From CAG-390 sp045543615 (GTDB taxonomy: Bacteria; Bacillota; Clostridia; Oscillospirales; CAG-272), in contig JAZPXL010000054.1 in the NCBI GenBank assembly GCA_045543615.1, forward strand, positions 1 through 43,265: a DNA stretch of 43,265 nt. The letters run 5' to 3'. Shown piece after piece: positions 23,555 to 32,575 of the stretch; positions within the stretch are counted from its first letter, which is position 1, and each line of letters starts with the position of its first letter. Both the position numbers and the translations under genes were made by a program. A model generated the notes under the pieces. That model was given only the letters and a program-made list of their open reading frames with translations. It did no database searches and was not told the origin of the DNA.

Positions 23555-24979
23555 TTATTCCTTGCCGTTCCAACAGTAAGTGCAGAGGTGGCAACGGTCA
23601 ATACCGATGGCACTCTCAATTCCGTCAAGCGTCTGGAACTCAAGTGAGGCAAAGTTGAATTTCTTGCAAAGTGCCTCTCTCAAAGCTCGTCCTCTTTCGC
23701 TCGATCCGTCGGAATATTCGTCAATATGAGAAAGTCCCTCCTCGCCCTCAAGCTCAAGAATGATCTTGCGTGCGATAAGCTCGCTGTCATTGGTGGAGGG
23801 TGAGAAATTGAGATATTTGCATCCGTACATTATCGGTGGGCAGGCGGAGCGCATATGCACCGACGCCGCACCGTTGTCGTAGAGAAACTCAACGGTTTCA
23901 CGAAGCTGTGTTCCTCTTACAATGGAGTCATCAACGAAGAGAAGATGCTTGTCCCTAATAAGCTCCTCAACGGGAATGAGCTTCATTTTTGCAACCTGAC
24001 GTCGACTTACCTGCTCGGGCGGCATAAAGGAGCGTGGCCAGGTGGGTGTGTACTTGATAAACGGACGAGCAAAGGGAATATGGCTCTCGTTTGCGTATCC
24101 GATAGCGTGTGGAGTGCCTGAATCGGGAACGCCGCAGATGTAGTCGATTCCATCCGTCTTGCCCTCGCTTCTGTCCGTCTCTGCCATATACTCGCCGTTG
24201 CGATAGCGCATAGCCTCAACATTTATCGACTCATAGGTCGAGGTCGGGTATCCGTAATATGACCAGAGGAAAGCGCAGATGCGAAGCTCCTCAAAGGGAG
24301 GAGCGAGCTGGCGCACGCCGTCCTTTGTGATCTCGACGATCTCGCCCGGGCCAAGCTCACGGTGGTCGCAATAGCCAAGCTTTTTGTAGGCAAAGTTTTC
24401 AAAGGCAACGCAATAACCCTCATCGCTCACGCCAATTTCGACAGGAAGCCTGCCGTATCGGTCACGGGCGGCGATGAGTGAGCCGTCATCCTTGAGAATG
24501 AGGATGGATGCTGTGCCGTCAATGACCTTCTGCGCAAAGCGAATGCCGTCGGCAAAGCTCGACTTCTGATTAATCATAGCGGCGAGAAGCTCGGCTGAGT
24601 TGACCTGACCACCCGTCATAGCGTTAAGATGTCCGCCACTAAAGGAGAGGTACTGCTTAAGCAGCTCGTCTGCGTTGTTAATGACGCCGACTGTGCAGAT
24701 TGCGTATGTTCCGAGATTTGAACGAATGAGCAGGGGCTGGGGGTCGCTGTCGCTGATACAGCCTATGGCAGAGTTGCCGTGTACCTGCTCAAATATATGC
24801 TCAAATTTTGTTCTGAAGGGTGAGTTTGAGATGTTGTGGATCTGCCTCTGCATACCCGTGTCCTCGGCAAATGCGGCAATACCACCACATTTCGTGCCGA
24901 GATGGGAATGATAGTCCGTGCCGAAAAAGACATCGGCTATGGCGTCAGAGGACTTGACCGTTCCGAAGAAACCGCCCAT
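23555..24979 (-). CDS. purF: Amidophosphoribosyltransferase lacking the glutaminase cysteine
   Basis: A 474-residue PurF homologue, first committed enzyme of purine synthesis. The phosphoribosyltransferase half looks intact: the PRPP loop HLLFVDDSIVRGTQ is at 345-358. Four cysteines (235, 387, 466, 469) sit where the Fe-S ligands of the Bacillus-type enzyme lie, by eye. The N-terminal domain begins MGGFFGTVKSSDAIADVFFG, so the catalytic Cys of the usual (M)CGxxG start is Gly. Upstream codons in frame reach a TGA four codons before the ATG, so no hidden propeptide exists. By-eye alignment also shows loss of the glutamine-binding Arg, the oxyanion Asn (here TVGVIN) and the Asp (here VNSAE). Probably ammonia-dependent. 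GAGGG precedes the ATG; 12 bp after purC. Confidence 0.88.
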   Translation of the reverse strand: MGGFFGTVKSSDAIADVFFGTDYHSHLGTKCGGIAAFAEDTGMQRQIHNISNSPFRTKFEHIFEQVHGNSAIGCISDSDPQPLLIRSNLGTYAICTVGVINNADELLKQYLSFSGGHLNAMTGGQVNSAELLAAMINQKSSFADGIRFAQKVIDGTASILILKDDGSLIAARDRYGRLPVEIGVSDEGYCVAFENFAYKKLGYCDHRELGPGEIVEITKDGVRQLAPPFEELRICAFLWSYYGYPTSTYESINVEAMRYRNGEYMAETDRSEGKTDGIDYICGVPDSGTPHAIGYANESHIPFARPFIKYTPTWPRSFMPPEQVSRRQVAKMKLIPVEELIRDKHLLFVDDSIVRGTQLRETVEFLYDNGAASVHMRSACPPIMYGCKYLNFSPSTNDSELIARKIILELEGEEGLSHIDEYSDGSSERGRALREALCKKFNFASLEFQTLDGIESAIGIDRCHLCTYCWNGKE

Positions 24980-24991
24980 ATCACGCCCTCA

Positions 24992-25678
24992 TTATGCAAA
25001 GAAGAGTGCAGAGAGAGTCATAGGATCGATGTACTCGCCATCCTTGTAAACTCTCATATTGCCCGATGCGATCTCGTCAATGAGAATAACCTCGCCATTC
25101 TCATTATAACCAAACTCAAACTTAATATCATAGAGAACAAGGCCACGAGCGGCAAGATCATCGCTGACGATCTTTGTGATGCGGCGTGTCATATCTGCCA
25201 TAGCATCATACTGCTCATCGGTCATAACACCGAGAACTACAAGGCCCTCCTTGGTAACAAGGGGATCGCCCTTCTCGTCATTCTTGAAGGTCATCTCGAC
25301 ATAGGACGGCAGAACTGCGCCCTCCTCAATATAGTCGGAATAACGGCGAAGGAAGCTGCCAACTGCACGATCACGGCAGATTACCTCAAGACCCTTGCCG
25401 AAGGGACGGGCAGGAACGACCTCCATCGTGGTGTCCTCAAGATTTGCGCTGATGTAGTGGGTCTTGATGCCTGCGGCGTTGATCTTCTCAAAGAAATAAA
25501 CGGACATACGGAGGTTGACGTCTCCGACACCGTCAATAGTAAGACCTACGGAGTTCTCACCCGGATCGAAAACGCCGTCCTTGCCTGTGCAATCATCCTT
25601 GAATTTAAGCAGGTAGTTGCCATTTGCAAGAGCGTAGACATTCTTTGTTTTTCCTGTGTAGACGAGCTTGTTTTCCAT
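24992..25678 (-). CDS. purC: SAICAR synthetase
   Basis: A 228-residue phosphoribosylaminoimidazole-succinocarboxamide synthase that adds aspartate to CAIR. LVYTGKTKNVYALANGNYLL at the start is the ATP-binding SAICAR motif. GVFDPGENSVGLTIDGVGD, VVPARPFGKGLEVICRDRAV and GSFLRRYSDYIEEG follow. The C-terminal part reads LYDIKFEFGYNENGEVILID then EIASGNMRVYKDG. Two starts are possible: an ATG at 25693, with no visible site, and the ATG at 25678, with GGAG about nine bases upstream; I use the latter. Second gene of the operon, 47 bp after purE. Confidence 0.94.
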   Translation of the reverse strand: MENKLVYTGKTKNVYALANGNYLLKFKDDCTGKDGVFDPGENSVGLTIDGVGDVNLRMSVYFFEKINAAGIKTHYISANLEDTTMEVVPARPFGKGLEVICRDRAVGSFLRRYSDYIEEGAVLPSYVEMTFKNDEKGDPLVTKEGLVVLGVMTDEQYDAMADMTRRITKIVSDDLAARGLVLYDIKFEFGYNENGEVILIDEIASGNMRVYKDGEYIDPMTLSALFFA

Positions 25679-25725
25679 TGTTTTGTTCTCCATTTTTTAT
25701 TTATTTTGTTTTTTGATTTTGCTTG

Positions 25726-26238
25726 TCAGTTGTCCTCTGTGGAGGAGGAGAAGCGTGCGCTTATAGCGGCGTCCTTCTCGATAACCGTGCGATATTGCTC
25801 CTCTCGGTGAGCGTCAAGGCGTGCTGCAAGCTCGTCATCACCAAGAGCGAGGATCTGTGCAGCAAGCAAAGCGGCATTGACTCCACCGTCTATCGCAACA
25901 GTTGCAACGGGTATGCCACCGGGCATCTGAACTGTGGACAGAAGGGCTTCAATGCCGCCTAAATTTGAGGATTTGCAGGGAATGCCTATTACGGGCAGAG
26001 TGCATCTTGCAGCAAGCGCACCTGCAAGGTGAGCTGCCATACCTGCCGCAGCTATGATTACGCCGATCCCACGAGAGCGTGCTTCGGACGCAAAAAGGGC
26101 TGCTTCTGTGGGGGTGCGATGTGCTGAATACACGTGTACCTCATAAGAAACGCCCAGTTTATCAAGTGTAGCTGTTGTTTTTTCAATTACGGGAAGATCG
26201 CTGTCGCTTCCCATTACGATACCAACCTTATATTTCAT
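25726..26238 (-). CDS. purE: N5-CAIR mutase
   Basis: A 170-residue PurE that interconverts N5-CAIR and CAIR. VGIVMGSDSDLPVI (5-18), YEVHVYSAHRTP (34-45) and IIAAAGMAAHLAGALAA with IGIPCKSSNLGG form the active site; the catalytic His is in SAHRT. The sequence looks like the class I (bacterial) type, but purK, the usual partner, is not in this window. First gene of the ten-gene purine operon; ACGGAG precedes the ATG. The upstream 217 bp are shared with the divergent pyr operon. Confidence 0.95.
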   Translation of the reverse strand: MKYKVGIVMGSDSDLPVIEKTTATLDKLGVSYEVHVYSAHRTPTEAALFASEARSRGIGVIIAAAGMAAHLAGALAARCTLPVIGIPCKSSNLGGIEALLSTVQMPGGIPVATVAIDGGVNAALLAAQILALGDDELAARLDAHREEQYRTVIEKDAAISARFSSSTEDN

Positions 26239-26273
26239 AGAATAATCTCCGTTTCTATAAAAAATATATATTA

Positions 26274-26302
26274 ATATTACATTATTTTAATTAATTTGTC
26301 AA
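26274..26302 (-). promoter_or_regulatory. Candidate purine operon promoter
   Basis: Minus strand TTGACA (26297-26302), 17 bases, TAATAT (26274-26279), 36 bases from the purE ATG. The -35 is perfect; the -10 keeps only the most conserved positions. The leader would be about 30 nt, too short for a purine riboswitch. Confidence 0.55.
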
Positions 26303-26320
26303 TATTAGCAGCGACGATAT

Positions 26321-26366
26321 TTATAAAAAATTTTTTATCTTATTTGTTCAAAACAACAAAGTTTTG
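26321..26366. promoter_or_regulatory. AT-rich palindromes between the pur and pyr promoters
   Basis: A perfect 16-base palindrome, ATAAAAAATTTTTTAT (26323-26338), and an inverted repeat CAAAAC/GTTTTG with a 6-base gap (26349-26366) lie between the two divergent promoters. They are candidate operator sites for a shared regulator, but AT-rich sequence gives such palindromes easily. No PurBox-like sequence was seen. Confidence 0.3.
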
Positions 26367-26394
26367 TTTTTATGAAAAAAATCGCTTTCATCTC

Positions 26395-26423
26395 TTGACT
26401 GAGAGAGCGTTTTGTGGTATTAT
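26395..26423 (+). promoter_or_regulatory. Pyrimidine operon promoter
   Basis: TTGACT (26395-26400), 17 bases, TATTAT (26418-26423); a TATAAT overlaps at 26421 but at a 20-base spacing. The leader to the pyrC ATG is only about 25 nt, so there is no room for a PyrR-type attenuator. Confidence 0.7.
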
Positions 26424-26455
26424 AATATGATGAAAATAATCAAGGAGGAGTGTCG

Positions 26456-27673
26456 ATGATGTTCAAGAAGGCGAAAATGTTCTGTTCATCTTCCGTTTTT
26501 GAAATGGAAAACAACACTCCCGCTCATATTGTCTCAACAATCGGCACTTTTGACTCTGCCGAATATACTGTTTTTCCCGGCTTTTGTGATTTGCACGTGC
26601 ATTTCCGTGAGCCGGGCTTTTCGTATAAAGAGACTGTGGCGAGTGGAAGTGCGGCTGCCGCACACGGTGGATACACCACGGTTTGCACAATGCCAAACAC
26701 AAATCCCGTTCCCGACAGCATAGAAAATCTTATGGTTCAAAGGGAAATAATCGAGAGGGACGGTGCTGTTGAAATTCTGCCCTACGGCGCAATAACCGTT
26801 GGCGAGAGAGGCGAGGAGCTTTCCGATCTTTCGGGACTTGCCCCATTTGTTGTCGGCTTTTCCGATGACGGACGTGGCGTGCAGAGTGACGAGATGATGG
26901 AAAGAGCGATGAGAGAGGCGAAGTCTCTCGGGAAGATAATTGTCGCTCATTGTGAGGTCAACAGCCTGCTTTTCGGTGGATATATACACGCAGGACGCTA
27001 CGCACAAGAACACGGACACAGAGGGATCTCAAGCGAGAGCGAATACGCACAGGTAGCAAGGGATCTTGAGCTTGTCGCAAAGACGGGTGCGGCGTACCAC
27101 GTCTGCCATATCTCGACCAAGGAGAGCGTCGAGCTTCTCCGTCAGGCAAAGCGTGACGGACTTTCCGTCAGCGGTGAGACAGCTCCGCATTATCTCATAC
27201 TTGACGATAGCGTACTCTGCGAGGACGGACGGTTCAAGATGAACCCACCACTACGTGATGCGTCCGACAGAGAGGCACTTGTCGCAGGCATTCTTGACGG
27301 AACTCTTGAGATGATAGCGACCGATCACGCACCACATTCGGCAGAGGAAAAAAGCCGTGGACTTGAGGGAAGCCCCTTTGGCGTTGTCGGACTTGATTTT
27401 GCTTTCCCCTGGATGTATACAAGGCTTGTAAGAGAGGGAATTATTCCACTTGAGACAATTGTGAAATGTCTGACGGATAACCCACGCAAGCGTTTCGGAA
27501 TAAATATGGGCTGCTCGTTCTCGGTATGGGATCTCTCAGCTGCGGTTGAGGTGAACGAAAGCTTCATTCGCTCTATGGGTAAAGCAACGCCCGTTTTCGG
27601 CGAGAAGCTCTACGGAAAATGCCTGCTCACCGTTGCAGACGGCAGAGTGGTGTATATGGACGAGAACAGATAA
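26456..27673 (+). CDS. pyrC: Dihydroorotase, class I
   Basis: A 405-residue zinc amidohydrolase that cyclises carbamoyl-aspartate to dihydroorotate. The metal-binding His pair is in GFCDLHVHFREPG (His47, His49). KETVASGSAAAAHGGYTTVC, the family signature around the substrate Arg/Asn, is followed by MPNTNPVPDS. Further ligands are His in IIVAHCE and HVCHIST, and the catalytic Asp in MIATDHAPHS. AAGGAGG (26442-26448) fits the ATG at 26456; a GTG at 26450 overlaps the ribosome site and is rejected, while a second ATG at 26459 cannot be excluded. First gene of the pyr operon. Confidence 0.95.
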   Translation: MMFKKAKMFCSSSVFEMENNTPAHIVSTIGTFDSAEYTVFPGFCDLHVHFREPGFSYKETVASGSAAAAHGGYTTVCTMPNTNPVPDSIENLMVQREIIERDGAVEILPYGAITVGERGEELSDLSGLAPFVVGFSDDGRGVQSDEMMERAMREAKSLGKIIVAHCEVNSLLFGGYIHAGRYAQEHGHRGISSESEYAQVARDLELVAKTGAAYHVCHISTKESVELLRQAKRDGLSVSGETAPHYLILDDSVLCEDGRFKMNPPLRDASDREALVAGILDGTLEMIATDHAPHSAEEKSRGLEGSPFGVVGLDFAFPWMYTRLVREGIIPLETIVKCLTDNPRKRFGINMGCSFSVWDLSAAVEVNESFIRSMGKATPVFGEKLYGKCLLTVADGRVVYMDENR

Positions 27674-27737
27674 GACCGTAACAAACAACGACATAAATAT
27701 AAAACAAAAAAACACGAGGTAGAAAAGAGGTAGAACA

Positions 27738-30700
27738 ATGGCAAAAAGAACAGATTTGAAGAAAATTCTCATCATCGGCTCAGGCCCGATAATTATAGGT
27801 CAGGCGGCGGAGTTTGACTACGCAGGAACACAGGCTTGTCTTGCGCTCAAGGAAGAGGGCTACGAGGTTGTGCTTGTAAACTCCAACCCTGCAACGATTA
27901 TGACCGATACAAGTATTGCAGATAAGGTATATATGGAGCCGCTGACACTCCAATATGTTGCAAAAATACTCAGATATGAAAGACCCGATGCCATTCTGCC
28001 CGGTATTGGCGGACAGACGGGACTCAACCTCGCAATCCAGCTTGAAGAAAAAGGAATTTTGCGTGAGTGCAACACCGAGCTTCTCGGAACAAGCAGTAAA
28101 TCCATCGCAAGAGCAGAGGATCGTGAGCTGTTCAAACAGCTTTGCCAGTCGATAGGTGAGCCTACGATCCCCTCTGAAATAACATACAGCCTTGATGAAG
28201 CAAAGGCGGCGGCAGAGAGAATAGGCTATCCCGTTGTTCTGCGTCCTGCATTCACACTCGGTGGCACAGGTGGTGGCTTTGCATACAACGAGGAGGATCT
28301 CGTCCGTGTCGGAACAAACGCATTCCGTCTCTCGCCCGTTCACCAGGTGCTCATAGAGAAGAGCGTCAAGGGATATAAGGAGATCGAATTTGAGGTTATG
28401 CGTGACTCCTCTGACCGTGCAATAACAATTTGCGGTATGGAGAACATCGACCCCGTCGGCGTCCACACAGGCGACTCAATGGTTGTTGCTCCCATTATGT
28501 CGCTGAGCCGTGAGACTGAAAAAATGCTCAATGACAGCGCAATAAAGATCATCAAGGAGCTGAAGACCGAGGGTGGCTGTAATGTGCAGTTCGCACTCCA
28601 TCCGACAACCAACGAATATTATCTCATTGAGGTAAACCCAAGAGTTTCACGCTCATCAGCTCTCGCATCAAAGGCGAGTGGATACCCGATAGCAAGAGTT
28701 ACTGCAAAGGTTGCAGTCGGTATGACACTTGACGAAATACCTCTTGCAGGCGCAAGTGCGGCAGTTGAGCCGAGACTTGATTACGCAGTAGCAAAGCTCC
28801 CTCGCTTCCCGTTCGATAAATTCCCCGGTGCAGTAAACACACTTGGCACACAGATGAAGGCAACGGGCGAGGTTATGGGAATAGGAGCTACGCTTGAAGA
28901 AAGCCTGCTTAAAGCAGTTCGCTCACTTGAAACAGGCGTCTGCCACTTCCATATGCCGAAGTTCGACAACCTCACAGATGAAGAGCTTCTCTCCCACTTC
29001 GCACTTTTCCACGATGACAATATCTTCGCAGTATGCGAGATGTTCAGACGTGGACACAGCGTCGAGGAGATGTATGAAATAACAAAGATAACACCCTACT
29101 TCCTTGAGGCGTTCAAGAGAATGACGGATCTTGAGAGAGAGCTTGCGGCAGCACCCGGTGACATCGCACTCCTCGAGAAAGCCAAGAAGATGGGCTTTGC
29201 AGATAAGTTTATCGCAAGACTCTGGAAGTGGCGTGAGATCGAGGTAAGAGAGGCACGCAAGAGCGCAGGCATAATTCCCACCTACCCGATGGTTGACACG
29301 GCACACGCAGGCGCGTATATTCCGTATTTCTACTCGTCATATCACACAAAGAACGACTCCGTACTGACAAAGAAGGAGAAGATGCTCGTTCTCGGCGCAG
29401 GTCCTATCAGAATAGGACAGGGCGTTGAGTTTGACTATTCAACCGTTCACGCAGTATCAACCATTAAAAACTCGGGCTATGAGGCTATCATTATTAACAA
29501 CAACCCCGAGACAGTTTCAACGGACTACACAACAGCTGACAAGCTGTATTTCGAGCCTCTGACTCCTGAGGATGTAATGAATATCATCGACTTTGAGTGT
29601 CCGATGGGCGTTATAGCATCCCTTGGTGGACAGACGGCAATAAATCTTGCAGAGCCACTTCGTGCGATGGGCGTTAAGATCATCGGTACGGATTGCGCCG
29701 CCATAGACAAGGCAGAGAACCGTGACCTCTTTGAAAAGCTCCTCTCCGAGCTTGGCATTCCTCAGCCCAAGGGACAGGCTGTTACAAATATCGAAAGTGG
29801 CGTCAGAGCTGCAGAGAGCATCGGCTATCCCGTGCTTGTGCGCCCCAGCTTCGTGCTTGGTGGCAGAGCTATGCAGATAGTTGCAAATGAAGAACAGCTT
29901 CGCCACTATCTCAAAACAGCAGTTGAGATAGACGAGGACAAGCCCGTTCTTGTAGACAAGTACATTCAGGGCAAGGAGCTTGAGGTTGACGCAATCTGCG
30001 ATGGCGTTGATGTATTTGTGCCCGGAATTATGGAGCTTGTTGAGCGCACAGGCGTTCACAGTGGCGACTCCATCAGCGTTTATCCCACGTTCAGCGTATC
30101 GGATAAGGTCAAGGGTACTATACTTCAGTACGCAAAGAAGCTCGGTCTTGGCATCGGCATTGTCGGACTTTACAATATCCAGTTCATCGTTGACGAGAAC
30201 GAAAACATCTTCGTCATTGAGGTTAATCCTCGCTCGTCAAGAACAGTTCCGTTCCTCTCCAAAGCAACGGGATACAGCCTTGCCGATATTGCCACTGAGG
30301 TAATAATGGGCAAGAGCCTCAAGGAGCAGGGAATATTCGGTATCTATCCCGACGAGAAGAAGCGTTGGTATGTCAAGGTTCCCGTGTTCTCGAACCACAA
30401 GCTCTACGGACTTGATTCCTACCTTTCGCCTGAGATGAAGTCTACGGGCGAGGCTATCGGATACGACGACAAGCTCAACCGTGCGCTTTGCAAGGCACTT
30501 CAGGCATCGGGAATGACCGTAAAGAACTACGGAACGGTGCTTGCAACAATAGCTGACAAGGACAAGGAGGAGGCTCTGCCCCTCATTCGTCGCTTCTACA
30601 ACCTCGGCTTTAATATCGAGGCTACGGAGGGTACGGCACGCTTCCTTAAGGCAAGAGGCATTCGCACCCATATACTCAAAAAGATTTCCGACGGAAGCGA

Positions 30701-30911
30701 TGAGATCACAGAGTCCATCCGTCAGGGACATATTGCCTATGTAATTAATACAAAAGTGCCCGGCAGCGATGGCTCGGAGAGCGACGGCCACCAGATAAGA
30801 CAGTGCGCAACGGAGAACAATGTGACAATATTCACATCCCTCGATACCGTCCGTGTACTGCTCGATGTTCTTGAAGAAACAACTCTCACCATCTCGACGA
30901 TTGATTCGTAA
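27738..30911 (+). CDS. carB: Carbamoyl-phosphate synthase large subunit
   Basis: A 1057-residue synthetase making carbamoyl phosphate from bicarbonate, ammonia and two ATP. The internal duplication is clear: GPIIIGQAAEFDYAGTQACL near residue 15 and GPIRIGQGVEFDYSTVHAV near residue 555 start the two halves. Each carries an ATP-grasp unit with an EVNPRVSRSSALASKA or EVNPRSSRTVPFLSKA metal site. The last 130 residues are the regulatory MGS-like domain (FNIEATEGTARFLKARGI). The glutaminase subunit carA is not adjacent or elsewhere in the window, which is unusual for an operon this complete. GAGGTAG precedes the ATG. Confidence 0.96.
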   Translation: MAKRTDLKKILIIGSGPIIIGQAAEFDYAGTQACLALKEEGYEVVLVNSNPATIMTDTSIADKVYMEPLTLQYVAKILRYERPDAILPGIGGQTGLNLAIQLEEKGILRECNTELLGTSSKSIARAEDRELFKQLCQSIGEPTIPSEITYSLDEAKAAAERIGYPVVLRPAFTLGGTGGGFAYNEEDLVRVGTNAFRLSPVHQVLIEKSVKGYKEIEFEVMRDSSDRAITICGMENIDPVGVHTGDSMVVAPIMSLSRETEKMLNDSAIKIIKELKTEGGCNVQFALHPTTNEYYLIEVNPRVSRSSALASKASGYPIARVTAKVAVGMTLDEIPLAGASAAVEPRLDYAVAKLPRFPFDKFPGAVNTLGTQMKATGEVMGIGATLEESLLKAVRSLETGVCHFHMPKFDNLTDEELLSHFALFHDDNIFAVCEMFRRGHSVEEMYEITKITPYFLEAFKRMTDLERELAAAPGDIALLEKAKKMGFADKFIARLWKWREIEVREARKSAGIIPTYPMVDTAHAGAYIPYFYSSYHTKNDSVLTKKEKMLVLGAGPIRIGQGVEFDYSTVHAVSTIKNSGYEAIIINNNPETVSTDYTTADKLYFEPLTPEDVMNIIDFECPMGVIASLGGQTAINLAEPLRAMGVKIIGTDCAAIDKAENRDLFEKLLSELGIPQPKGQAVTNIESGVRAAESIGYPVLVRPSFVLGGRAMQIVANEEQLRHYLKTAVEIDEDKPVLVDKYIQGKELEVDAICDGVDVFVPGIMELVERTGVHSGDSISVYPTFSVSDKVKGTILQYAKKLGLGIGIVGLYNIQFIVDENENIFVIEVNPRSSRTVPFLSKATGYSLADIATEVIMGKSLKEQGIFGIYPDEKKRWYVKVPVFSNHKLYGLDSYLSPEMKSTGEAIGYDDKLNRALCKALQASGMTVKNYGTVLATIADKDKEEALPLIRRFYNLGFNIEATEGTARFLKARGIRTHILKKISDGSDEITESIRQGHIAYVINTKVPGSDGSESDGHQIRQCATENNVTIFTSLDTVRVLLDVLEETTLTISTIDS

Positions 30912-30920
30912 GGTAGGTAG

Positions 30921-31655
30921 ATGATGAACCAGACAATTTTTGAGGTAAAAGAAAACCGTGCGCTGACAGGTAGCGTATATTTAATGCGCCTGTCGGGCGA
31001 CACGTCGCATATAACTGCCCCCGGTCAGTTTGTAAATATCAAGCTTGACGGTTTTTTCCTGCGCAGACCTATATCGGTGTTTGACTGCGCAGAGGGAGAG
31101 CTTTCGATAATATACAAGGTTGTCGGAGGGGGAACGGAGAATATGAGCAAGCTGACAGTCGGCGCAAAGCTTGATATACTTGTCGGACTCGGCAACGGCT
31201 ACGATCTTGAAAAAATCGGAGAACGCCCCCTGCTTATAGGTGGTGGAGTCGGCGTGCCTCCCCTGTATCTGCTTGCTAAAAAGCTCATCGAGGCAGGCAA
31301 AAAGCCACACGTCCTCGTCGGCTTTAATAAGGAGAGCGAGATATTCGGAGTTGATTTTTTCCGTGACCTTGGTCTGAGCGTAACCGTTGCGACCGTTGAC
31401 GGAAGTGTTGGCGTGCGTGGCTTTGTTACTGACGCTTTGGGCGAGATAGAGTATGACTACGTCTGCACCTGTGGCCCTGAGCCAATGCTTAAAGCTGTAT
31501 ACAGAGCGACGGAATGCTCAGGACAGTACAGCTTTGAGGAGAGAATGGGCTGTGGCTTTGGTGCTTGTATGGGTTGCTCGTGCAAGACGGTTACGGGATA
31601 TAAGAGAATATGCAAGGACGGCCCGGTGCTTACAAAGGAGGAGATACTATGGTAA
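30921..31655 (+). CDS. pyrK: Dihydroorotate dehydrogenase electron transfer subunit
   Basis: A 244-residue iron-sulfur flavoprotein that passes electrons from the type 1B PyrD to NAD+. The FAD site FFLRRPISVFD is near residues 49-59, and the NAD-binding glycine motif LLIGGGVGVPPLYLLAK near 107. The C-terminal [2Fe-2S] cluster cysteines are in ERMGCGFGACMGCSC and the following YKRICKDGPV. AAGGTAGG precedes adjacent ATG codons at 30921 and 30924. It overlaps pyrD by seven bases, so the two subunits are translated together. Confidence 0.94.
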   Translation: MMNQTIFEVKENRALTGSVYLMRLSGDTSHITAPGQFVNIKLDGFFLRRPISVFDCAEGELSIIYKVVGGGTENMSKLTVGAKLDILVGLGNGYDLEKIGERPLLIGGGVGVPPLYLLAKKLIEAGKKPHVLVGFNKESEIFGVDFFRDLGLSVTVATVDGSVGVRGFVTDALGEIEYDYVCTCGPEPMLKAVYRATECSGQYSFEERMGCGFGACMGCSCKTVTGYKRICKDGPVLTKEEILW

Positions 31656-32575
31656 TCTTGAATGTAGATCTCTGTGGAATAGAGCTTGATAACCCCATCA
31701 TCCCTGCAAGTGGAACATTCGGCTTTGGATATGAATTTGCAGAGCTGTATGATATCAACATCCTCGGTACGTTTTCATTCAAGGGAACGACGAGAGAGCC
31801 GAGATTTGGCAATCCCACACCGAGAATTGCTGAGTGTACGTCCGGAATGATAAACGCAGTCGGACTTCAGAACCCCGGAGTAGATAAGGTAATAAGCGAG
31901 GAGCTTCCACGTCTTTTCGAGGTGTACAAGAAAAAGGTAATGGCAAACGTGTCGGGCTTTTCCATCGAGGACTATGCTTATACCTGCGCAAGACTTGACG
32001 AGGTTGAGGGAATAGGCTGGCTTGAGGTCAACATCAGCTGTCCCAACGTCCACGGTGGAGGAATGAGCTTTGGCACAAGTGCAGCTGCGGCGGCAGAGGT
32101 TACACGTGCAGTAAGAGCTGTGACAAAGAAGCCGATAATAATCAAGCTCTCGCCAAACGTAACGGATATAGTTGAGATCGCAAAGGCTTGCGAGGACGCA
32201 GGAGCTGACGCAGTAAGCCTTATTAACACGCTTATGGGAATGAGAATTGACCTCGGCACAAGAAAGCCCGTGATCGCAAATAAGCAGGGTGGCTTTTCAG
32301 GTCCTGCAATTCTGCCCGTTGCGCTGAGGATGGTTTACGCCGTCAGTAGTGCAATCAGCATTCCCGTTGTCGGAATGGGTGGAGTAAGTACGGCAGAGGA
32401 TGTAGTTGAGATGATGCTTGCGGGAGCAACGGCTGTTGAGATCGGTGCAGCAAACCTCATTGACCCCTACGCCTCCAAGAATATACTTGAGGATCTGCCT
32501 CGTGTTATGTATAAGTACGGAATTAAAAATTTAAGAGATATTATAGGAGGAGCACACGGATGGGAAAGGACGTAA
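31649..32575 (+). CDS. pyrD: Dihydroorotate dehydrogenase, type 1B catalytic subunit
   Basis: A 308-residue FMN enzyme oxidising dihydroorotate to orotate. It begins MVILNVDLCGIELDNPIIPA. NVSGFSIEDYAYTCARL and EVNISCPNVHGGG follow; the catalytic Cys in ISCPN (rather than Ser) marks class 1, and the adjacent pyrK marks type 1B (NAD-linked). FMN-binding KLSPNVTDIVEIAKA, VSLINTLMGM and GMGGVSTAEDVVEMMLAGA are also seen. The open frame reaches upstream to 31610, but GGAGGAG at 31637-31643 places the start at 31649. It overlaps pyrK by 7 and pyrF by 16 bases. Confidence 0.95.
   Translation: MVILNVDLCGIELDNPIIPASGTFGFGYEFAELYDINILGTFSFKGTTREPRFGNPTPRIAECTSGMINAVGLQNPGVDKVISEELPRLFEVYKKKVMANVSGFSIEDYAYTCARLDEVEGIGWLEVNISCPNVHGGGMSFGTSAAAAAEVTRAVRAVTKKPIIIKLSPNVTDIVEIAKACEDAGADAVSLINTLMGMRIDLGTRKPVIANKQGGFSGPAILPVALRMVYAVSSAISIPVVGMGGVSTAEDVVEMMLAGATAVEIGAANLIDPYASKNILEDLPRVMYKYGIKNLRDIIGGAHGWERT

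Noticed and set aside
26424..26455. PyrR attenuator or riboswitch in the pyr leader
   Set aside because: Only about 25 nt separate the predicted transcription start from the pyrC start codon, with no terminator hairpin.
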